A DNA stretch of 64,000 bases, from NCBI GenBank assembly GCA_020342235.1, contig CP073215.1, forward strand, positions 682,001-746,000, given 5' to 3'. Positions 20,255 through 30,453 of the stretch are shown here, one piece after another. Under the pieces are notes generated by a model. It saw only the letters and a program-made list of their open reading frames with translations. It searched no databases and had not been told where the DNA came from. How positions within the stretch are numbered: the stretch's first letter is position 1; each line of letters starts with the position of its first letter. A program made the translations under genes and the position numbers. Source of the stretch: Saccharomycopsis phalli (Eukaryota; Ascomycota; Saccharomycetes; Ascoideales; Saccharomycopsidaceae).

Positions 20255-21556
20255 ATGAGCACCGGGTTCCATTTCCTGGCATCATCTAGCCAGTCGGGCT
20301 CGGACCTCGAGACTACTGCCCAAATTGTCCGCAAGTACTTCCACAAGACGGCGCATTTGGTGTGTGCTTTCCGTGAAACCGCGCCGAAAATCCCTGATAC
20401 GTGCCCCATGGACCGTTGCTTCGACGTCAGTCTTAGCCAGGCGTCTTTTCCGGCGTCGCTGGTTGCCGTATGGGACTCGTATGCCGCTTCGCACAGCTGG
20501 CCAAACATGATCATCGAGACGTGCCTCGACCTCAGGAACGCCCCGAACGACGGCAGGCTTGTTCTAAGCGATGCCCAGGGCAGCGACTGGCCCGTAACGA
20601 GCTTTCTGTCGCGCCATGGCCGTCTGAAACAGGAGGTTGTGCTTGAAAGATGGCTTGTGGAGCTTACTCCGCTGGAGACCGCAGTGCTCGACCTCCCGCT
20701 GATGTACGCGGCGTGCTCGGAGTCGTTGAAAGGCCTTGCGCGTTTCTTGGCGTCGCTGCCCGGCTCCCGGCTCCGTGGACTGGACGAGTTGCTGGTCTCG
20801 TGCAAGGTCTTGGACCCCACGCGGCCGATCTCGTCCAAGGGCAGGTTTGGGCTCAGCAAGCCGCTTATCCGGACTTATGAGCATTGCCTGGAGGCACGCT
20901 GCACCAGCCACACTGCCCTGGAGCTTTTTTCCCCGGTGGAGACCCCGTTGGGCGTGATTCTGGTCTCGTGCACGTACCGCAAGGACTGGAAGTTCCGGCT
21001 TGTGCAGGACGACAAGAGGCTCCACCGGAAGCTCTCGACGGCCTCGAGCGGCTCTGCCCGGCTCTCCAACAACAGCAGCTATTCGCTCAACTCAGGGCCC
21101 GTGCACAGATCAAGCTCGAGTGTGTCACTAGCCGCGATTCTCCGGGCCCAGCGGAACAGCTTCAGCAACTTGCCATTCCCTTCGGAAGACGCGGGCCGCT
21201 ACGTGTCGTCATTCCGCCACACCAAGCGCAGCTCCATCTCGAGCGAGCCGTCGCGGTTGGTCCGCAATTGCAGCTACGACTCCATGGACAGCAGTCTGCC
21301 GGCGACGAGTCTCTGCGAGTTTGTGGCCCTTGTCGACGGCACAAACTACCAGTTCAAGGCCCGGCCGCAGCTGGCCGACGACGACCAGCTCTACAAGTTT
21401 CAGAACCTCCGGCTGGTGCACGAGTCGCTTTCTCATGATCTTTCCAGCAGCCTTGTCGTGCGCCGGGCCGGGCGCAGGGACCCGCCTACGACCCCGCAGA
21501 GCATGGCCCGGATGTCGTTTGACTCGCCGGACGGGTTGGTTTTTGGGGATTACTAG
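20255..21556 (+). CDS. ATG13: autophagy factor Atg13, short form
   Basis: A 433-residue Atg13-like protein, regulatory subunit of the Atg1 kinase complex that starts autophagosome formation and is controlled by TORC1. The N-terminal HORMA domain spans about residues 15-230. Recognisable blocks are KTAHLVCAFRE, IETCLDLRN, LKQEVVLERWLVEL, PISSKGRFGLSKPLI and SPVETPLGVILVSCTYRK. The rest is Ser-rich and probably disordered (about 255-433), the region that in other Atg13 proteins binds Atg1 and Atg17. It is much shorter than Saccharomyces Atg13 (738 residues): the tail is reduced by about 300. The gene is GC-rich, with frequent CTG and CGG codons, compared with its neighbours TKL1 and INO1. A purine-rich AAAGGCACAGT repeat sits directly upstream in the probable 5' leader. 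Confidence 0.82.
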   Translation: MSTGFHFLASSSQSGSDLETTAQIVRKYFHKTAHLVCAFRETAPKIPDTCPMDRCFDVSLSQASFPASLVAVWDSYAASHSWPNMIIETCLDLRNAPNDGRLVLSDAQGSDWPVTSFLSRHGRLKQEVVLERWLVELTPLETAVLDLPLMYAACSESLKGLARFLASLPGSRLRGLDELLVSCKVLDPTRPISSKGRFGLSKPLIRTYEHCLEARCTSHTALELFSPVETPLGVILVSCTYRKDWKFRLVQDDKRLHRKLSTASSGSARLSNNSSYSLNSGPVHRSSSSVSLAAILRAQRNSFSNLPFPSEDAGRYVSSFRHTKRSSISSEPSRLVRNCSYDSMDSSLPATSLCEFVALVDGTNYQFKARPQLADDDQLYKFQNLRLVHESLSHDLSSSLVVRRAGRRDPPTTPQSMARMSFDSPDGLVFGDY

Positions 21557-22791
21557 GGTGGAGTGAGGATGTGCAAGTTGTAATGATTGATGGGGTTGAA
21601 TGAAGTTGGTAATGATAAGGTGAAGTTGGACAGTGATTCGAATGAACTTGGCAAGGAATGGAATTAGACAGTGATTAAGATAAGTTGGCAATGATGGAAT
21701 GGAATTAGACAGTGATTAAGATAAGTTGGCAATGATGGAATGGGATTGAACAGTGATTAAGATAAGTTGGCAATGATGGAATGGGATTGAACAGTGATTA
21801 AGATAAGTTGGCAATGATGGAATGGAATTGAACAGTGATTAAGATAAGTTGGCAATGATGGAATGGGATTGAACAGTGATTAAGATAAGTTGACAATGAT
21901 GGAATGAAATTTGTACATCACATTGTGGACGATGGACCGATGGACAAGAGATTTACATATAATGGTACCAATTTGAGTATACCTCGATATTTGAGAATGT
22001 CGAGTATTCAAGTTAAGCTCATATTCACATGCAATACTCAACAGGGCAACATTTCACGTACAACATTTCACGTACAACATTTCACGTACAACATTTCACG
22101 TACAATATTTCACGTACAATATTTCACGTACATTTCACGTACATTTCACGTACAAAAAACATACAATATTTGCCATACTCCACCGAAATATCCACTTCAA
22201 AGCCATTTGCCAAGTTGACGCACCAACGTTATGGCGACATGGCGCGAGACTAAAGCACGCATCCCTGGTGAAAGGGACACAGGTCAATACAGATGAATAA
22301 TCGAGATGAGAATTAATCAGATAATTACCAAGACAATCAGCACGACAATCAATCAGATAATTATCACGACAATCAATCAGATAATTATCACGACAATCAA
22401 TCAGATAATTATCACGACAATCAATCAGATAATTATCACGACAGTCAATCAGATAATTATCGAAACAATGGATTGTCCATTACAATTGTACAAGGATCAT
22501 GCAGACGATCCGGCGATTCCTAAACCATTGCTAGACCACAACCGGTGGCTCCAGGGAAACAAAAAGGGACATTACCAGCAGAGTGGTAAATGCCATCATG
22601 CTTCACATTACTGCTTGTCTAGTCTTAGTATTTTAGTAATATACACGTTTTAAAACGGGTAATGCGCCTAGAAATAGCCTCAGGCGACGCGACAGGCTCG
22701 CTTCGGGATTACGGGCTCCGTTATTGTTACCCGGCCACAGGGCCCCGCTATACTTAACTTGCATTGAATCCAGTTTGCTACACAATTTTCC
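21557..22791. repeat. intergenic region with three minisatellite arrays, upstream of TKL1
   Basis: Three tandem arrays follow each other. A 41-bp unit (CAGTGATTAAGATAAGTTGG...) is repeated about seven times at 21629-21906. A unit of about 14 bp with core TTTCACGTAC has eight copies at 22049-22154. A 24-bp unit (CAGATAATTATCACGACAAT...) has about six copies at 22317-22465. Frames running through these arrays are repeat translations, not genes. The last 330 bases are the TKL1 promoter. Confidence 0.8.
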
Positions 22792-25084
22792 ATGTCACAA
22801 CCTTTTACTGAACTTGATAAGAAAGCAATCACTGCCATCCGTCTTTTGGCTGTAAGTATACACTGTTTCTGAGCAGGAATCAGGCGACATTTAGGAAGTA
22901 ATGGAATGGCAATTGCTAGTGGCAAATGTGGAGCAATGGAGGTACTGCTACTGAAATGTACCAATTGTACTGAAATGTACCAATTGTAATGGCAATTGTA
23001 CTTGCAATTGCCATTGCTTTGTTTTGCTCTGCCTTGCTCTGTCTTGCTCTGCCTTTTCTTTCCTTGTCTTGCCCTTTCTTCTCTTGTCAACATACTAACA
23101 TCAGGTTGACCAAGTTGCTGCTGCAAATTCAGGACACCCAGGTGCCCCATTGGGCTTGGCGCCAGTCACCCACGCCATCTTCAGACAAATGAACTACAAC
23201 CCAAAGGACCCAGAGTGGTTAAACAAGGACAGATTTGTTCTCTCCAACGGCCACTCTGTCGCGCTCCTCTACTCGATTCTCCACCTTGCTGGATACCCAT
23301 TGTCGATCGACGACCTCAAGCACTTTAGACAGCTTGGATCCAAGACCCCAGGCCACCCGGAGAACGAGACCCCAGGCATTGAGGTTACTACCGGACCGTT
23401 GGGACAGGGAATCTGTAACGCGGTTGGACTTGCCATGGCCCAGGCACAGATTGCCGCACGGTTCAACAAGCCAGGGTTTGAGATCTCCAACAACTACACG
23501 TACACCATTCTCGGTGACGGGTGCATGATGGAGGGTGTTGCTTCTGAGGCATGTTCGTTGGCTGGTCATCTCCAGTTGAAGAACCTCATTGCGTTCTACG
23601 ACGACAACCACATTTCCATCGACGGAAACACCAACGTGGCCTTCACCGAAGACGTCACCAAGCGTTACGAGGCCTACGGATGGGAGGTCTTGTGGGTCAA
23701 GGACGGAAACAACGACCTTGAGGGTATCCAGGCTGCGCTTGAGCATGCCAAGAAGTCCGACAAGCCAACGTTGATCCGGTTGACCACGACCATTGGCTAC
23801 GGTTCGTTGAAGGAGGGCACCTCTGGAGTCCACGGCGCGCCATTGAAGCCAGACGACCTCAAGCAGTTGAAGGAGAAGTTTGGTGCCGACCCAACCAAGT
23901 CGTTTGAGGTTCCAGAGGAAGTGTACGACTTCTACCGTGCGGTTGCCGCCAAGGGTGCCCAGAGCTCCAGCAAGTGGAACCAGTTGGTTGAGGAGTACGC
24001 TGCCAAGTACCCAACCGAAGGTGCTGAGTTGAAGCGGAGAATCGCAGGAGAGCTTCCACGAGGATGGGAGAAGCACCTTCCTACCTTCACTGTCGACGAC
24101 AAGGCCGTTGCCTCGCGGAAGTTGTCCGAGGGTGTCATCAACAGCCTCTACGACGTTCTCCCAGAGTTGTTTGGTGGGTCTGCCGACTTGACCGGATCCA
24201 ACCTCACCCGGGCCGGGCAGGCCGTCGACTTCCAGCCAAAGAGCACCGGATTGGGCGACTACACCGGCCGGTACATCCGGTACGGAGTCCGTGAGCACGG
24301 CATGGCCGCGATCATGAACGGAATCGCGGCCTACGGGTACGGATTCAAGGCCTTTGGCGGCACGTTCCTCAACTTTGTGTCCTACGCCGCCGGCGCAATC
24401 AGATTGTCGGCTTTGTCCCACCACCCAGTCATCCATGTCGCCACTCACGACTCCATCGGTTTGGGTGAGGACGGCCCAACTCACCAGCCGGTAGAGACCT
24501 TGGCCCATTTCCGGGCCCTTCCAAACTGCTCGGTCTGGCGTCCAGCCGACGGGAATGAGACCTCGGCCGCTTACTACGTGGCCCTCTCCCACAAACACAC
24601 GCCAAGCATCATTGCATTGTCCCGTCAGAACTTGCCGCAATTGGCCGGCTCCTCCATCGAGAAGGCCGCAAAGGGTGGCTATGTCGTTCACGACGTCTCC
24701 TCGCCAGCTTTGTCGATCGTCTCCACCGGTTCCGAAGTCGCCATCGCCATCGACGCCGCCAAGTTGTTGTCCGACAAGGGTATCCCAACCAGAGTCGTCT
24801 CGTTGCCAGACCAGCTCACTTTCGACGCCCAGCCAAAGGAATACCAATTGTCTGTGTTCCCTGACGGCGCCCCAGTGTTGTCGTTTGAGGCCTTGTCCAC
24901 CGCCGGCTGGGCAAAGTACTCCCACGAGCACTTTGGATTGGACAGATTCGGAGCCTCCGGTAAGGGGCCAGAAGTGTACAAGTACTTTGAGTTTACTCCA
25001 GAGGGCGTCGCCGCTCGTGGTGAGAAGGTCGTCAAGTTCTACAAGGGAACCAAGGTCTTGTCGCCATTGAACAAGGCATTGTAA
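22792..25084 (+). CDS. TKL1: transketolase, one intron
   Basis: Cytosolic transketolase of the non-oxidative pentose phosphate pathway, moving two-carbon ketol units with thiamine diphosphate. Exon 1 is 22792-22851 (20 codons, ending IRLLA), exon 2 is 23105-25084, together 679 residues, matching yeast Tkl1 (680). Conserved blocks: NSGHPGAPLGLAP (about 28-40), GPLGQGICNAVGLA, the thiamine-diphosphate motif LGDGCMMEG (about 156-164), YDDNHISIDG, the catalytic-Glu region YGVREHGMAAIMNGI, and LGEDGPTHQPVETL. Codon bias is extreme (CCA, TTG, AAG, GTC), as for an abundant enzyme. Without the intron the frame appears to begin at an internal Leu codon (23150), which would lack the GHPGA motif; the spliced model restores it. 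Three minisatellite arrays lie upstream. Confidence 0.95.
22852..23104 (+). other. TKL1 spliceosomal intron
   Basis: The 253-base intron starts with GTAAGTAT and ends with CAG. A perfect TACTAAC branch site lies at 23093-23099, followed by only ATCAG before exon 2. A long pyrimidine-rich stretch (CTCTGCCTTGCTCTG...) precedes the branch site. Splicing joins codon 20 (Ala) to Val-Asp-Gln in phase 0 and yields the canonical transketolase N-terminus. Confidence 0.92.
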
Positions 25085-26964
25085 GTTATATGATATAATA
25101 TACGTGGTAATATCGTCTGTAGTGTGTATATTGGCTTGCCTTGGCAGGTTACTGATGGGATTGACAACCGATTGCTGGATTACTCATTGGATTGCCGACC
25201 GGATTACTCATTGGATTGCTGATGGAATTCTGAATTGCTGAATTCTGGCTTGCTAATCGAATTCTGCATCGCATTCTGAACCGGGATTAGGAAATTCACC
25301 CAAGTTCCTCCACCAAAGCCTGCACCTCCACCGAACCTCCACCCATCCACCAAACGCCCCATCCACCAAACGCTCCATCCACCAGCAAGCCACCATGAAA
25401 AACGCACAATCGTTTATAGCAAGTCATTAATTAGTCGTTGTTGCATCGCCCGGAATTAATCTCTCCGACTAGGTTTTGGAATTCTCTGAAATTCCCTGAA
25501 TAATCTCTCAGAATAATCTCTCGGATCCCATTTACAATCAAAACACCCCGGAACCAATTACACACTATACTACTACTCCAATATCTCCACTTAAATTGAT
25601 TGCTTGACCGTCTGCCATTTTCCATAATTCACTCAATATATACTCATATCTAGCACATCCTTCAACAGTCATTTGAGACATGGTAACAATTGGCACTGCA
25701 AAAATAACTCTTTCACAGTGGGCCTTTACAGCTACTACGCCAAAATCCATCTCAATGTAATTTATTACAACCTTTTCCAGGGTCTATTATGCCTCCCTTT
25801 CTGTAAATAACCATCTTTAACTATATCCACTCTTGCATGTCACATGTTGAGCGTACGCATATACATTACAGGGCAATTGCTACGGCTCAACAATACCAGC
25901 TAACCATTGCATAGTCAATCACGTAGTACAAGTGGTTCCGTACCTTCATTACCAAAGTAAAATGGACAAGAAGGACCATAATATTTGATTGTAACTAATT
26001 TCCCTGCACATCGGGCTATTCAGTCTAAAAGGAACTGCGCATAACAGAGTTTATAGTTTACATCAATTATCACAACTGATCCAAGTGAAAAGTACACTAT
26101 AGCAATACTCATATACCTGAATTAATAGTCGACTAATACTTACAAAAATACGTCCTTGTGATCCAGAATACCAGTAGGTCCATTTCCACTTTTACCCGCG
26201 AAAATCTTCAAGATGTAAAACCCGCGAAAATCTTCAAGAAATCCAAGATCATTTCTCCCAAGGAGCCATACAACATATTAAAACTTTTTATTCACTATAT
26301 AAACCTAGAAAATTCAAATTCAGCTTCGCAGCGATTCAAAACTAGTTTTTTCAATCTGACAAAACAGCACGTCAGTCAAATTCAGCCTCTGGTCGGCACA
26401 AGGGCTTATTTTCCCTTGCACGATTCACAGTCGTCATGGTCGTTTTCTTCTGGCTCGTTGTTGATGATGTATGGAAATTGCATTTTAGTAGATTGTATTG
26501 ATGATAAAACTCGATGCATCTCGACTTCTTATACTAACGTTTTCCACCGTATGGGTTACTACATGCTCTAGTTGTAGTGACCAAGAGAATCAGAGTCAAT
26601 GATTTACAGAGAGTGTAGATGGTACATACTATGCCTTGTGGAATACTAAACATATGGCCATGTCGAATATCGAGTGTCGTAAAGTACTACGTACCCTGCC
26701 CATACTAACAGATGTAAGCAGACAATTCAGCAATAAAAACTTGTCGAAATAAAAATTTACCACCGTCAGATTAATTAAATACGTCCATAAGATGGTGTCT
26801 ATTGCAGATCGGTGATTAACAGAGTCCTATTTCCCCTAATATGCTCCGATTGGTGCCCTACGTCCCAAAGATCATCAGATTATACGCGAATAGTAGTCCC
26901 AAAAAGGTTACAACGTTTGTCAGATGTGATTAAATCATTAGTTAGTACTATACACGACCAGTCC
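25085..26964. other. intergenic region between convergent TKL1 and RAT1
   Basis: No convincing gene. Short GATTGCTGATGG/GGATTACTCATTGG repeats occur at about 25150-25230. The phrase CCCGCGAAAATCTTCAAGA occurs twice, about 30 bases apart, near 26200-26240. An open frame at 26158-26571 has no ATG for most of its length and is not supported. Confidence 0.5.
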
Positions 26965-29900
26965 TTAGTGTCTGTAATTTCTATTGTAGTTTCCCTGATT
27001 ATTTCCGTAGCCCCTGCTGCCATGGCCCTGGTTTCCCTGGTCTTGATTTCCATAATTATTTTGATTTCCATAATTATTTTGATTATTTCCATAACCTTGG
27101 TTGTTTCCATAGCCTTGATTATTTCCATAGCCTTGATTATTTCCATAACCTTGGTTGTTTCCATAATTATTTTGGTTTCCATACCCTTGATTATTTCCAT
27201 ACCCTTGACTATTTCCATAACCTTGATTATTCCCATAACCTTGATTATTTCCATAACCTTGATTATTTCCATAGCCTTGGTTATTCCCATAACCTTGATT
27301 ATTTCCATAGCCTTGGTTATTCCCATGCGGGTTTCCAGACCTATATCCACCTCTTCCTCTAGAAGCACCTCCCCTACCTCGATAATTATTTCGCTGGTAG
27401 TTCTGGTTTCCATAGTTTTGATTTCCATAGTTTTGATTTCCATAGTTTTGATTTCCATAGTTTTGATTTCCATAGTTTTGATTTCCATAGTTTTGATTTC
27501 CATAGTTTTGATTTCCATAGTTTTGATTTCCATAGTTTTGATTTCCATAGTTTTGATTTCCATAGTTTTGATTTCCATAACCATGATTTCCATTCTGACT
27601 ATTCTGAGAAAGTCCGTAATTCTGAGTAGTCACTCCGATTTTCTCCAAGTACCCACCAGGACGCGGTCTGTACATGTTCTTGCTGCGGTGCGACTTGCCG
27701 TCGCTAGTGACTTCCATTGGCGGTCCGATTGTCATGGCAAAATTAATGCTCTGGTTCTGATTATGACTGAACCCCCTTTTTTGACGCACAGAAGATCCAC
27801 TCCCATGTATAATGTTGTTCTTGTCGTCCTGAGTGAGCACTATCACCGGGGCAACGAACCCGTTTAAGATCATGGACTTGTTAATCTTGTCAACAACCTT
27901 CGTGTAAAAGTCAAACGACACCGTCAAAAACAAGTTGCTCGATATCGTTGCTGGATACTTTTCATCGGTTTCTTCCAACGGATACTCCATGTAACCGTCA
28001 GCACGGTACTCTTTGCTACCTGATACAATTCCCGACAAATTGGTTGCCCGAGCATCAAACGCATACGATTCAGCTTCTGTGTGAAGTTTCCACACTGGAA
28101 ACCACTTGTTCTTACTACTGATCATGATGATCTCGCCTTTGTTTGTGTTACGCCGCGTTTCATTTTCCGTGAGAAGCGAATACTTGCCCTGGACATGAGT
28201 CAACAACTTCGACTCGTCAATGAATGGAAGAAGGGGAATCCCATGCCAGGACTGTTTGGATCCGTTCATATCAATGTCAAAGTACTCTGGATAGTACTCG
28301 ATGATAGCACTGTCTGGATTCTTCATCAAGTCGTGAAACACATCCGGTAAGTTGTGGGACGAGTCCGCAGGTAAGACACTCATCAACTGCTCAAATGGCC
28401 GGAATGGCGTCCCCTTGTCAAATTGGATGTCGACATCCTTGAAATCCAACACCGAAAAGTCGCCAGCAAACGGCGCATAATGGTATGGATAATACCAATT
28501 CCAAGAGGGACAGCCCTGATAATAGTACAACAACACCCATGAGACACCCTCCAAGTAGTGCTTGAGAAGTCTCTTTTTGAAAGGGAGGATCTGATCATCA
28601 GCGAGGCTAAACTTGAGTTTGTAGTAGCGGTCGCTGTAACCCGGTTCCCAGACACGTACCAAGTCATTGTTGTCAATAATCTGTCCTGTTTGCGAGTTGA
28701 TGATTGTATTTGGCACAAAGTCAGCTGCTGGGTCGTAGTCATCGTCGCTTTCAACCTTTTGTTTCTTTGGTTCTTCCTTTTCAACAGATTCGGACTTTCT
28801 CTTTTTTGAGCTTTCCAACTGAGCCCTTAGAGCCGCTGCTGCCTCGAGGTTTTGCTGATCATTTCCAGCATTGGACTCGTCTGGTTTACCCAGTGTATCT
28901 GGCTTATCCAGTTCATTTGGCTTGTCCAGTTCATCTGGCTTACCCAGTTCACCCAGCTTATCCAGCTCATCAGGCCCCGTATCACCATTCAATTTACCAA
29001 GAGCCCCCGTTTTAAACATTGGCTTCTTGACCAAATCTTTGGCTGCCACATTAACGTTATTAGCCACCTTGTTTGTTCCAATCTCATACACAGGCATTAC
29101 TTTGTTCAATTCGGCTGCCAGATTAATAAAAGTCTTGTCTTCTGAAATCTTTGCGCCCTTGAAGATTCCGTTCTTGTTATTGTTCTTCAACATCTCCTTG
29201 CGCTTCATAAACTCTGCCTGCAGCACCTCCTTGGAATGCTTCTTGCGGAATATTCCGTCCTCCATGGAACTCAAGCTCTTCAAAAGAACCTCGACAGCGA
29301 GTAGGTTCACATGCCCGTCGCGCGTCAAATAGTACTCGCCGTTGAACTTTTGCTTGTTGTGGAACAAATAGGTCATGTTTTGCTTCCATATCTGGACCAA
29401 CAAGTCAATGCTGTTGTCCCGAACATTGACACTGGGCAAGTTCGGAAGGAAGTCATTGCCAATGAAAAAACAGAGAAAGATCCAGTCGTCCACGCACCGC
29501 TCAAAGTCTAAATTCCGACCAGGGTCAGGTATGTTGATGCCAGACATTAACTCGACCTGTAAATACTCGCGGAGAATGTGAATGTTCAACCACAAAAACG
29601 GTTTCTCGTTCTCCTGCCGACTAAGCCTGTCCTTTTCATGCTGAGACATGCCCATGGACTCTTCGACCGTGACCCCACGTGACGGCCGTGAGAACTTGGC
29701 AAACACATCTTCACGAAGGATACGGAAATGGGGTTCGTGCGTCGCCAATCCAAGGAAAATAAGATCGGCGTCGAGTCCATAGATCGAGTGCGTAGTATTT
29801 GGATCGTACTGGGGGTTGAGTCGCTGCGATCGGATGAAGTTCATGATCTTGTGTTCACCTTCACCTGGGGTCGATGAGTCTGAAATAATCACCTGGAGAT

Positions 29901-30453
29901 CCGCCCACCCAGCATCGTGGCTCAATTTGTATGCCACCCAGTATCGTAGGGCCGCAGCAAGGATGTCCATGAATGGTGTACCTGGGGTGATTGCATTGGA
30001 GTCCCATTGTACCAGGTTTGTTTTCACAGACTCGTCAATGATTTTCCCGTCCAACAAGTCCTGCTGCCTCCGGATATTTGCAATGGTTTCAATCTCATGT
30101 GCCTTGACCCTGGCATCGCGTGCCGATCGGAACCGTCTGCTTCTCTGCTGATTCATTTTTGCACGCGGAGCAACACCATCAATCGCAATCATAAGCACTT
30201 TCCGCGGCCGCGCCATCATGATGACCCGATCAGTATATTTAAACACCTCCAACATCATCTGGGCCTCGGTCTCTGGAGGAGGCCGGTTCTCAGGATGCGA
30301 ACAAGGATGGACAATTCCATTCATGTCCAAATACAAGTTATCCAACTCCCCATTTGGATTCGCTGCGGTCAGCGGAGTCCCATCCTCGACGACGGGGGAG
30401 ATTATCTTGGGGTACTTTGTACTGAGCCACCTGAATAATGCTGGAACACCCAT
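26965..30453 (-). CDS. RAT1: nuclear 5'-3' exoribonuclease Rat1 (Xrn2) with a long prion-like tail
   Basis: A 1162-residue exoribonuclease of the XRN family, which degrades 5'-monophosphate RNA in the nucleus, trims rRNA and snoRNA precursors and terminates Pol II transcription. The N-terminal catalytic region is nearly textbook: MGVPALFRWLS, NLYLDMNGIVHPCSHPE, MIAIDGVAPRAKMNQQRSRRF, IISDSSTPGEGEHKIMNFIR, IYGLDADLIFLGL and FIGNDFLP. The RAT1/XRN2 C-terminal core (QLMSVLPADSSHNLP, YFDIDMNGSKQSWHGI) follows. The last about 190 residues are Gln/Asn/Gly/Tyr-rich: 11 perfect NYGNQ repeats, an RGRGG patch, then GYGNNQ-type repeats. A variable D/K/L/G repeat (GKPDELDKPNELDKP) lies in the middle. The frame runs 79 codons upstream of MGVPALF, but the conserved Met at 30453 is the true start. 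Confidence 0.95.
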   Translation of the reverse strand: MGVPALFRWLSTKYPKIISPVVEDGTPLTAANPNGELDNLYLDMNGIVHPCSHPENRPPPETEAQMMLEVFKYTDRVIMMARPRKVLMIAIDGVAPRAKMNQQRSRRFRSARDARVKAHEIETIANIRRQQDLLDGKIIDESVKTNLVQWDSNAITPGTPFMDILAAALRYWVAYKLSHDAGWADLQVIISDSSTPGEGEHKIMNFIRSQRLNPQYDPNTTHSIYGLDADLIFLGLATHEPHFRILREDVFAKFSRPSRGVTVEESMGMSQHEKDRLSRQENEKPFLWLNIHILREYLQVELMSGINIPDPGRNLDFERCVDDWIFLCFFIGNDFLPNLPSVNVRDNSIDLLVQIWKQNMTYLFHNKQKFNGEYYLTRDGHVNLLAVEVLLKSLSSMEDGIFRKKHSKEVLQAEFMKRKEMLKNNNKNGIFKGAKISEDKTFINLAAELNKVMPVYEIGTNKVANNVNVAAKDLVKKPMFKTGALGKLNGDTGPDELDKLGELGKPDELDKPNELDKPDTLGKPDESNAGNDQQNLEAAAALRAQLESSKKRKSESVEKEEPKKQKVESDDDYDPAADFVPNTIINSQTGQIIDNNDLVRVWEPGYSDRYYKLKFSLADDQILPFKKRLLKHYLEGVSWVLLYYYQGCPSWNWYYPYHYAPFAGDFSVLDFKDVDIQFDKGTPFRPFEQLMSVLPADSSHNLPDVFHDLMKNPDSAIIEYYPEYFDIDMNGSKQSWHGIPLLPFIDESKLLTHVQGKYSLLTENETRRNTNKGEIIMISSKNKWFPVWKLHTEAESYAFDARATNLSGIVSGSKEYRADGYMEYPLEETDEKYPATISSNLFLTVSFDFYTKVVDKINKSMILNGFVAPVIVLTQDDKNNIIHGSGSSVRQKRGFSHNQNQSINFAMTIGPPMEVTSDGKSHRSKNMYRPRPGGYLEKIGVTTQNYGLSQNSQNGNHGYGNQNYGNQNYGNQNYGNQNYGNQNYGNQNYGNQNYGNQNYGNQNYGNQNYGNQNYGNQNYQRNNYRGRGGASRGRGGYRSGNPHGNNQGYGNNQGYGNNQGYGNNQGYGNNQGYGNNQGYGNSQGYGNNQGYGNQNNYGNNQGYGNNQGYGNNQGYGNNQGYGNNQNNYGNQNNYGNQDQGNQGHGSRGYGNNQGNYNRNYRH
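27400..27593 (-). repeat. 15-bp coding minisatellite in RAT1 (NYGNQ repeats)
   Basis: Eleven exact copies of CATAGTTTTGATTTC on the plus strand encode NYGNQ on the minus strand, flanked by variant copies. The near-zero divergence between copies points to recent expansion. A second, less uniform 18-bp array (GYGNNQ) lies at about 27060-27330. Confidence 0.9.

Noticed and set aside
22306-22653. ORF with repeated IITTINQ
   Set aside because: It is a translation of the 24-bp minisatellite.
23219-24931. Minus-strand ORF of 570 codons inside TKL1
   Set aside because: Antisense shadow of a strongly codon-biased gene; it has no recognisable domain, and the plus strand is transketolase.
26158-26571. 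137-codon open frame downstream of TKL1
   Set aside because: No ATG until close to its end, low-complexity composition and no domain.
26812-27867. Plus-strand ORF of 351 codons, rich in Ile, Val and Ser repeats
   Set aside because: It is the antisense translation of the RAT1 repeat tail; the minus strand has the conserved exonuclease in frame.
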